DNA from: Parachlorella kessleri
Taxonomy: Eukaryota > Chlorophyta > Trebouxiophyceae > Chlorellales > Chlorellaceae
Length of the DNA: 13,057 bases
NCBI GenBank assembly: GCA_001598975.1
Contig: BBXU01000447.1
Coordinates: 1 to 13,057, forward strand
Reading direction: 5' to 3'
Shown: positions 1-6,158 of the stretch, piece after piece
Layout of the letters: each line of letters starts with the position of its first letter
Position numbering within the stretch: the stretch's first letter is position 1
Translations under genes and position numbers: made by a program
The notes under the pieces: model-generated
What the model was told of the DNA's origin: nothing
Database searches by the model: none
What the model saw: the letters and a program-made list of their open reading frames with translations, nothing else

Positions 1-298
1 TTAGGAGAGGGGGCAGAGTAACCCACAGGTCCCCCAAATGAGGGCAGGTACTGGGCAGATACGGAAGGAGTGGATGAGGCTGGCATGTCCCTCTGCGATG
101 CTGCGAGGGGGAGGGGGGGTGTTTGGGTGACGTAATCGATGACTCAGATGCGCTTGAAATTGCTTTAGCATCGCTACGTCCCCCGTCCCCCTCTCCAGGG
201 CCGGGTTACAATCTGATTTTTTTCGTTCAACGTATACCGCAGTGTACGACTCTCTGATTCGAATTACAGCCTCTGAGAGCTCCCCGGTGCAGCAGCGC
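1..298. other. Upstream region of the first gene; possible 5' exon
   Basis: No complete gene is recognisable here. A pyrimidine-rich stretch ending in CAG at 196-198 would make a good splice acceptor. From 199 the frame of the downstream coding exon is open, back to a TGA at 155-157, but contains no ATG before 299. So either 199-298 is 5' UTR, or it is coding sequence of an exon whose start lies further upstream. One phase-compatible option is a small first exon 74-126 (ATG at 74, donor GTGACG at 127) joined to 199, but the intron would be only 72 bases. A G-rich run lies at 105-119. Confidence 0.5.
128..146. promoter_or_regulatory. Two bZIP-type core sites (TGACGTAA, TGACTCA)
   Basis: TGACGTAA at 128-135 resembles the CRE/ATF class of site. 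TGACTCA at 140-146 is an exact AP-1/GCN4 core. They sit five bases apart, about 150 bases before the first in-frame ATG of the downstream gene, which fits a proximal promoter. If the alternative first exon at 74-126 is real, these sites would instead lie in its intron. The match is to consensus only; no binding evidence exists. Confidence 0.35.
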
Positions 299-2365
299 AT
301 GAAGCCCCTCTATCGAAGAGACGGTGCTTCCAGCAGTGCTGAACACCCTGAGCGTGAGGATGAGTCGATGGCCGCTAGCAGTTCCAGCGACACGGACAGC
401 GGTGGTGACAGTGACTCTGCCCACAGCTCCCAATCAACCAGCCCTGTTAAGCTGGAGCCGCAGCAGCCTCGGTTGCCAACACGCCTTCCGACCACTCTCA
501 GTCTCAATCTTGGATCCCTCCACCGCTCTGATGACCCGTCACCCTCAGCCCGGCCAAGTAACCCTGGCATACCCGCCCTGCAGCTGTCGCTGCAGTCGGC
601 ATGCTCACCGCCAACAACTTCCAGGCTACCCCGGCAAGCACCACCCAATCGGCCGCAGCCAGAACAGCAGCGTACTGCCACGCTTATGGTGGACCTTCTG
701 TCCCCGGCTTTCTCGCTGCCCAACCTAGCACAGCCGGGGGAGCAGCTGCGGCAGCAGTGTGCAGCCCGGCTGGGAGTGCCTGGGGGCAATCTGCGATACT
801 ATGCCCTGGTGGAGGCTCCATCCCTCGCAAACCTGCCGCCCAGCTGTCAACGTGTGGCAGTGTCAGTGGAGGGCTCACGTGAGTTGTGTTGGCATTGTAG
901 CACGGCTTGAGGGTGCTGGTACACATCACCAGGAAACCGGACCCTGCTTTAGCCGTGAATCGGCGACCTCAGTGTTAACATTTCGGTTATGTAGTGATTA
1001 GAGAGGTCAGCCCCGATGCTTAAGTATTGTCGAGATAATCTCGTTATTACTCACTTACTACTGTGCAGAATTTTCTTTGGACGCTGTTGAGCAGCTCCTC
1101 AGAGAAAATCAGGATCTCGCTGCTGCTGCTGCTGCGGCTGCGGCGGCTGCTGGCAGTACAGCAGGTAGGCAAACCGTGCAGGGCCGCACCATTGGCACGA
1201 CTGTGACCTGACAGCACACTCATCAGGCACACATCCGCAGTCATGATAAGTCGAAAAGCGACGTCGTTGCATACATGCGGGCGCGGGCGTCATTTATGTA
1301 TGAAGTCAGTTTGTGGTGGGTCAAGGTGGTATGGTTCCTCAATGCAGGTGAGCCCAACGGTGCGGAAAGCCAAGCTTCGAAGGAGCCATTGGCAGCCAGC
1401 CGGCAAATAGCGAAGGTGGCGCAGGCTCGTGTGACCAAGCTGGTGAGGCAACCCTGGGTCTCCAGGCAGCGGGACTCTCTTGCACAGTCCTTGCTGCATC
1501 AGCTCCTTGGACCGCCGAGCTGCGCTGCGACCAGCAGCTTCACGATTCGTTCACCCACCACAGTGCCATCTGTTGCAGGAGAGCGCGCTGCAGAAGGAGC
1601 AGTCGGCTTCCTCAGGGCTGCAGCAGGAAGTTGCAACTCTCCGGTAGGCACAAGAGACCATGCTGTGACAATGCCCAGCCGAGCACCTTGATTATGATTG
1701 TGCAGCAGCCTGCTGGGCATTCATGCCTGACTGTATCATCATGATGCTGGCTCAAGGCGGGTGTGCACCAGCACTAGTGTGGGTTGGCAATTACTCCTGC
1801 GAGGCCTGTCTGCTCAACCTGTGCAGGCGGCAGCTCAGAAAATCTGAGGAGCTGCGGACGCGGGGACAGCGAGCCCTGGATGATCTCAAGCAAGAGTTCG
1901 AGGCCCTGCAGCGCGAGCTCATGTTGGATGGCTTTGGTGTGCAGCCAGCTGGGACCCCAGGATCCGCAAGGGCCGGGGAGCAGATGCAGACGCCCCAGGC
2001 TCCGCGCGACAGCACCATGGCAAGCCCCATGGCCAGCACGCCGGGGGAGGCTGGGGCAGTGCAGCAGGAGCGGTTGGCGGAGCTGCTGGGCAGGTCAGAA
2101 CAGCGGCTGCTGAACATTAACATGCTGTGAAAGGACAGCAGAGTTGCCGGTGATAGGATCGCAGTTGGTGAGGTTGTGATAGGACTGATAACTCAGACCG
2201 CCGTGATAGCAGGCACGTGCTCAATGTTGACTGCCAGCATGCTGTCCGTGCAGTAGGTTAGCCACCGTGACAATCGTATGAGTTTTCACTGCATGCTCAT
2301 GCAGGCTGTGCGAGTCAACGACTCTGGACAAGCTCGAACAGCTGGTCAACCGATTGCAGACATAG
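299..2365 (+). CDS. Unrecognised coiled-coil protein, about 398 aa, six exons
   Basis: I do not recognise this family. Exons: 299-878, 1069-1164, 1348-1442, 1579-1643, 1827-2126, 2305-2365 (TAG). All junctions keep frame (phases 1, 1, 0, 2, 2). Residues 1-125 are Ser/Pro/Gln-rich and acidic in places, probably disordered, with LSLNL at 67-71 and LQLSL at 94-98. Residues 126-210 look more ordered. Eleven alanines follow at 211-221. A charged coiled coil spans about 240-312. After a linker with several Thr-Pro/Ser-Pro sites, a second helix ends the protein (about 355-398). The last exon continues that helix, which is why I prefer it to stopping at TGA 2128-2130. The ATG at 299 has a weak context, so the N-terminus may extend upstream. 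A nuclear or scaffold role is possible but unproven. Confidence 0.72.
1031..1043. repeat. Short intronic palindrome
   Basis: CGAGAT and ATCTCG flank a single A at 1037, inside the first intron of the coiled-coil gene (879-1068), 26 bases before the acceptor. It is too short to be a strong hairpin and may overlap the branch-site region. Possibly chance. Confidence 0.3.
1670..1721. repeat. 10-bp inverted repeat in intron 4 of the coiled-coil gene
   Basis: AATGCCCAGC at 1670-1679 and its exact complement GCTGGGCATT at 1712-1721 are separated by 32 bases. Both arms lie in the intron 1644-1826. The RNA could fold into a stem that shortens the distance between splice sites. No flanking duplication suggests an inserted element. 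Confidence 0.45.
2289..2304. repeat. Palindrome ending at a splice acceptor
   Basis: CTGCATG (2289-2295), two spacer bases and CATGCAG (2298-2304) form a perfect 7-bp inverted repeat. Its last three bases are the CAG acceptor of the last intron (2127-2304) of the coiled-coil gene. Confidence 0.5.
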
Positions 2366-2840
2366 ACCCCCACAACTCATAGGCCAAAACTGACAGCCTG
2401 CACTATGCCAAGTTGCTACTGGAAGCCAACGACTTTCCCACTTGACTGCCACTTTTGTGAGACATGCCTTTCCCCTCTTCCTCCAGGCGTTCAACACGGT
2501 TTATTGGTTTGCGTTGTGACAGCAGTGGTACTCATATACGTTTTTAAATGAGAATGCATTCACTCACAGGCATAAGAGAATTATCTGGTGGCTCGGGCAT
2601 GCGTGCACGTGTATTTGTAAGGGAAAGGCAAGGGCGCCTTGCTGCAACTGCTTTAACAACCAGCGCCTGCTACCATGTCACGCTCATCCATTTCTTGGAA
2701 TCTGGTCCAACCTGGGATCCTCGTAAAGTAATCAAGATGTACCTGGTCCTAATGACAATCAAGAGAGGATACCTGGTCTTGGAGTGTACACCTGTTCGGT
2801 AACTGCTCACTGAGTTGCTGGCTTACCCGTTCGTCAAACC
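2366..2840. other. Spacer between the coiled-coil gene and the decarboxylase
   Basis: This is presumed to hold the 3' UTR of the first gene and the promoter and 5' UTR of the next. A TGTAA motif at 2616-2620, 251 bases after the stop, could be the green-algal polyadenylation signal. TACCTGGTC occurs twice (about 2739 and 2769). An 84-codon frame at 2548-2802 does not resemble a known protein, and no AG acceptor lies between it and the ATG at 2841 that could join it to the decarboxylase. I see no RNA gene. Confidence 0.5.
2616..2620 (+). terminator. TGTAA, candidate polyadenylation signal
   Basis: TGTAA is the usual poly(A) signal of chlorophyte algae. This is the first copy downstream of the coiled-coil gene stop (2365). 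The distance of about 250 bases is plausible for an algal 3' UTR, but a 5-base motif easily occurs by chance. Confidence 0.3.
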
Positions 2841-4504
2841 ATGGTCGCCAGCTGGGTCGCTTCCCTGGTAGCACTGCTTCTGTATAACGACCCAAAGGTT
2901 GTCAAGCGCCACACTGGCGAGGCTGTCGTCGAGAAGGTGATGCAAACGGCATGGCACATGACCCTTCTGGGACTACCTCAGGTTGCTGAGCCAACCGCCA
3001 GGCTGGCTTTAGACTTTCAACTTCTAGCAATATGTCTTTTCAGCACGACGGACTGCAGGTGCCTGCTTGCATTAGGGCACAGCTAGGTCTTCTCTTCAAT
3101 ACTTGGGTGGGCTTGTTGCTCGCATACCTTCCCTGGCTCCGCCACTACCAGCTTTACAGTAGCCAGGCGCTGGGTAGGAGGTATGATTCCGAGGCCAGTG
3201 CCCCAGATATTCTGGGCTTTGTAGAGGTGAGTTCCGTGCAACCATAGACGGACTTTCCATAGCACTTCCCACAATGTTTTCACAGCTTCCACATGGCTCT
3301 GCCTGCCCTCCAACCTCTCAGGACTATGGAGTGCGCTTGGATGAGCTTGAGAAGCCGTTGGAAGCCTACCGTACTTTGAATGAATTTTTTGCAAGGAAGC
3401 TGCGGAAGGGGGCTCGCCCCATAACTTGCCCAGGGCGAGTATTGCCTTGCCAGTGGGCGGACTTCTAAAGCCTTTGCCCATGTCCTGTGAGTTGTTCAAC
3501 ACTGCTGTGACTAGCCCTGCTGTCGTAATGTTCCAATGCAGCTTTTCGATCACTGCGCTTCATGTACTTATCTGGTTCTTGGCGCAGGGATGATTGGCTA
3601 GCCATCCAACCAACAGACGCTCGGCTGGTGGTCTTCCCTACGGTCCGTCTGGCCCAGCAGCTGTGGATAAAGGGCAGGAGATTTTCATTAGAGGAGCTCT
3701 TGGGTAGAAAGCTCTTTGGTGGCCGGCACGCTATTGCTATTGCCAGGTGGGCTATGGTGAGAAAGCTGTGAGAAAGTACGTGAGCGGGGCCATATCAAGG
3801 GCGCTTCTAAGGCATTCTACCTTATGATACACTACAAAGCAAAGCTCGCCCACCCTCTCCGCACCTAGCAAAAGCAAGTGATGAGCCCCTTCAGCAAGGG
3901 CGAAACCGGTCTTGGCTGCTATAACCTTTCACCCTCCATCCCCACCGTCCCATGTGTCCGATGGCACCGTGGACGTTAAAGCTTCGTATTCTACCTTATG
4001 ATGTGCTTGGCTTGCTCGCATAAAGGTGGCTGGCTTGCGCATCCCGTACCGCCATTGTGGGTTGAGCATCGGCATTGGCGGCAACGATGCAGGTTGGCGC
4101 CTGATGATTACCACCGCTTTCATGCGCCAGTGGCAGGGGTGGTCACGTCCTCGACCCGGCTGGGCAAGGAGCTCTTCAGTGTCAAGGCCTGTGCCATCAA
4201 CAGCAGTATTAATGTCCTATGCGAGAACAAACGTGTTGTGTTGGAGGTGGCAAGTTCAGGATTTGGCACGGTGTTTGTTGTGGCGGTGGGAGCCGCCCAG
4301 GTCGGCTCAATACAGCTCTCGGTGGCTGAAGGGCAGCATATCACGAAAGGCCAGGAACTTGGTTGGTTCAAGTATGGTGGGTCCTCAGTGGTTCTGGTGT
4401 GTGACAGCCACCGTATGTGCTTTGATGAGGACTTGGTTGCCAACAGCTCTCGGCAAGTGGAGACGCTAGTCCGCATGGGGACCCCGCTTGGCAAAGCAAC
4501 CTGA
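2841..4504 (+). CDS. PSD: Phosphatidylserine decarboxylase, five exons, about 321 aa
   Basis: This enzyme converts phosphatidylserine to phosphatidylethanolamine plus CO2 at a membrane, using a pyruvoyl group made by self-cleavage. Exons: 2841-2936, 3059-3226, 3322-3452, 3588-3746, 4093-4504. All junctions keep frame. Family hallmarks visible: [17 protein letters not shown] (about 105-121), QPTDAR with Asp142 where the family's catalytic Asp sits, [21 protein letters not shown] with His192 and His195, and YGGSS at 279-283. By family analogy, cleavage between Gly281 and Ser282 would give a beta chain of about 281 residues and an alpha chain of about 40. The length and the C-terminal FDEDL...ETLVRMG pattern resemble the shorter bacterial type. 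No C2 or EF-hand domain is seen. The start ATG has a good context (AAACCATGG), but a targeting exon further upstream cannot be excluded. Confidence 0.93.
3814..4002. repeat. 15-bp direct repeats bracketing a 159-bp intron segment
   Basis: ATTCTACCTTATGAT occurs perfectly at 3814-3828 and 3988-4002, both in the largest decarboxylase intron (3747-4092, 346 bases). The copies enclose 159 bases. This could be the footprint of an inserted short element with its target duplication, or a local duplication. The enclosed segment codes for nothing evident and has no poly(A) tail or terminal inverted repeats that I can see. Confidence 0.5.
3879..3906 (+). ncRNA. Hammerhead-ribozyme-like core, probably degenerate
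   Basis: TGATGA (3879-3884), a perfect GCCC/GGGC stem (3885-3888 with 3898-3901, nine-base loop) and GAAAC (3902-3906) match the hammerhead core pattern of CUGAUGA, stem II, GAAA. The essential C before UGAUGA is a G here. By eye I find no convincing stem I and stem III partners with a UH cleavage site. It is therefore either a dead remnant or chance. It lies between the two 15-bp direct repeats in the same intron. Confidence 0.2.
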
Positions 4505-4876
4505 TGTGCACTACACATCAAAACAACCTGTAGCAGCTGTTCTAAGAATCCTACTAGATTGACAGGCAAGAAGTACACAGCTAATCTTGGAAATCATCTT
4601 AGATGGCATCTGCAAAGATTAACTTAAGCACATATCTGAACTGACCCAGCCCCGTAAGCGGACAATTGTACTCCACCCAACCTCTATCATGATGACTCTA
4701 TCTAACTACCTAGCCCACGTGGCTGTACAATGTCAGGACGAGGTCTACTGGCTCAGCAAGCAGGAAAGCCTAGATCATATCAGGCATTTAGTTTAGCCAG
4801 TTGTCAGTTACCTACCCATTATCATACTACCTGCCACCCTTTTCTAATGCCAAGGCCTAGTCGAGCCCAAACTCAG

Positions 4877-4938
4877 GCTACGCTGTACTGCGTCCCGCGA
4901 TATGCTGGGTGCACAGCCTCTGCTACGCTATACTGCAT
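4877..4938. repeat. Imperfect 17-base direct repeat
   Basis: GCTACGCTGTACTGCGT at 4877-4893 and GCTACGCTATACTGCAT at 4922-4938 differ at two positions and start 45 bases apart. They probably reflect a small old duplication in the spacer. No function is suggested. Confidence 0.45.
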
Positions 4939-5042
4939 GAGCGTGGTCACTGGAACCTCCGTAGCTCATCCTGCAGCAGGCATACTTTGGGTGGTCAGGA
5001 TCGAGGAAAGCCAGACTCTTGGCCGTGTCATACCGTAGACAA

Positions 5043-5063
5043 CAGTACTGGGCTTCAGTACTG
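5043..5063 (-). other. Hairpin just beyond the RPB11 stop codon
   Basis: The palindrome CAGTACTG occurs at 5043-5050 and 5056-5063. Each copy is its own reverse complement, so the two can pair as an 8-bp stem with a five-base loop. It lies 25 bases beyond the RPB11 stop on the minus strand, within the presumed 3' UTR. Confidence 0.4.
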
Positions 5064-5088
5064 CTAGACCCTACTTCAGCTGCGCTCA

Positions 5089-5917
5089 TCATCCCAGCAT
5101 CAGCAGAGCCTGCCTTGTGTACTTCTGCGATTGCATTTTGGCCACCTGAGATACATCCAACATTGAGATATGATATACCACAGGTCCGGAATTTTAAGAA
5201 ACTTTGGAACTATGCGGCTCACACACTCGGCCTGGAATGGTAGCACAGGCACTACCTACCCATGCGTATTTATCAAATGATGTCTTGTAAACATACCTGG
5301 AACTTCTGAGTGATATCCTGTACCTCATCATGCAAGTCTTGCAGGGCATCCCCTAGTGCCCTTATTGGTGTCTTCTTTCCATTGGTTTGTACCTGGAGCC
5401 AGCACGGGGGAGGGCTGGCCACGAGAAACCTGCATGGGCGGTGGCGACATTGTCGAGGGAAGGACCGTGGGGTCTGCCCCACTGGCCCACAGCCAGGCTT
5501 TACCTTCACTAGCAACCGATATTCAAGGGGATGGGGTATCTTGTAGCCGGCAAATACTAGTGTCTTGTCTCTATGGAGCTGCCTGCAAGCACGACAAAGT
5601 CGCCAGCCTCCGTCTGGCCCGGGTCCCTGTCCAATAGAGTCAGCACAACTGTAAATCAGAGCCTGCCGCACATTCGGACCAGGTTGCCTATGGTGTGGTC
5701 CTCTCGTTGTATTGTGAATGTGCCAGCGTTGGGAACCTTGGTGTCACGCTCAAAAGCGATCCTGCAACCATGGATGGCATCATCGATCACTACTGGTAAC
5801 CATCAACAACACCGCCATCCGTTTAACCCTGCCAGGAAAGTCCGAAAGCCGCAACACTCACTTCTTCACTCCTTCAGGTAGCACGAACTTCTCATAGCGG
5901 TCAGGAGCATTACTCAT
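5089..5917 (-). CDS. RPB11: RNA polymerase II subunit RPB11, five exons, 125 aa
   Basis: RPB11 pairs with RPB3 to form the alpha-like heterodimer that nucleates RNA polymerase II assembly in the nucleus. Exons on the minus strand, 5' to 3': 5917-5862, 5761-5672, 5582-5504, 5392-5297, 5145-5089. Phases are 2, 2, 0, 0 and the frame closes. Family signatures are clear: an N-terminus ending LPEGVKK, then [16 protein letters not shown] (34-49), [20 protein letters not shown] (59-78) and a C-terminal helix (83-107). The stop TGA at 5091-5089 is followed at once by a second TGA. The last exon is the least certain: its 18 residues are poorly conserved in the family. Reading through instead would end after seven codons. 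Length is close to the usual 115-120 aa. The gene shares a 241-bp promoter with the SUMO protease. Confidence 0.95.
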
Positions 5918-6158
5918 GGCGTCCCAGCAGAGACGGTACTGCGTCAAGTTTTGCAGGCCGTATTAATAGCAGTTCAGACGATTACAAAGGTAGGTACAAG
6001 GCCTGAGCGGCGGGAACGCACATTTTGAGCCATGGCTAACTAGTAGTTGGTACATGATTGTCTGTACATATGTTCACGCACATGCATATTGTTCCAGTTG
6101 GCGGGCTTGAAATGTTGTACAGACAACGCGTGTAGGACTGATCAGGCTGGCAGTGCCG
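5918..6158. promoter_or_regulatory. Divergent promoter of RPB11 and the SUMO protease
   Basis: Only 241 bp separate the two start codons, so both 5' UTRs and both promoters must fit here. GTAC, the core bound by plant and algal SBP-domain proteins (including the algal copper regulator CRR1), occurs five times: 5936, 5994, 6050, 6064 and 6117. GGCGGGAA (6009-6016) and TTGGCGGG (6098-6105) resemble E2F sites. An 11-bp inverted repeat lies at 6058-6068 and 6116-6126. No convincing TATA box was found for either gene. The assignments are consensus matches only. Confidence 0.6.
6058..6126. repeat. 11-bp inverted repeat in the divergent promoter
   Basis: TTGTCTGTACA at 6058-6068 is the exact reverse complement of TGTACAGACAA at 6116-6126, with 47 bases between. 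Each arm contains the self-complementary TGTACA. The symmetry suits a dimeric regulator able to act on both genes. Confidence 0.55.

Larger units (their letters stand above)
4505..5088. other. Convergent spacer between the decarboxylase and RPB11
   Basis: The two genes end towards each other here, so this should hold both 3' UTRs. No TGTAA is seen on either strand in this stretch. It contains a decayed 17-base direct repeat (4877-4893 and 4922-4938) and a short hairpin (5043-5063). The frames present on the plus strand lack recognisable protein features. I see no RNA gene. Confidence 0.5.

Noticed and set aside
310..789. 159-codon minus-strand frame
   Set aside because: It is the antisense shadow of the first coding exon of the coiled-coil gene, Ser/Arg/Gly-rich as expected for a GC-rich mirror.
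1723..2130. Single-exon reading of the coiled-coil end, starting at ATG 1723 and stopping at 2130
   Set aside because: The first part is intron sequence. Splicing at 1827 continues the upstream coiled coil in phase, and splicing out 2127-2304 adds a further matching helix.
2548..2802. 84-codon plus-strand frame considered as an upstream decarboxylase exon
   Set aside because: There is no AG acceptor between its end and the ATG at 2841, and the translation resembles nothing known.
3083..3553. 156-codon minus-strand frame
   Set aside because: It lies antisense to decarboxylase exons 2 and 3, whose family match is clear, and shows no known motif.
3879..3906. Functional hammerhead ribozyme
   Set aside because: The invariant C is replaced by G, and no stem I/III pair with a cleavage site was found, so it is kept only as a low-confidence, probably degenerate candidate.
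4120..4578. 152-codon minus-strand frame
   Set aside because: It is antisense to the last decarboxylase exon, which carries the His pair and GGSS site.
5273..5671. 132-codon minus-strand frame taken as one exon
   Set aside because: It mixes RPB11 exons 3 and 4 with intron sequence; splicing at 5504/5392 restores the conserved KVQT junction of RPB11.
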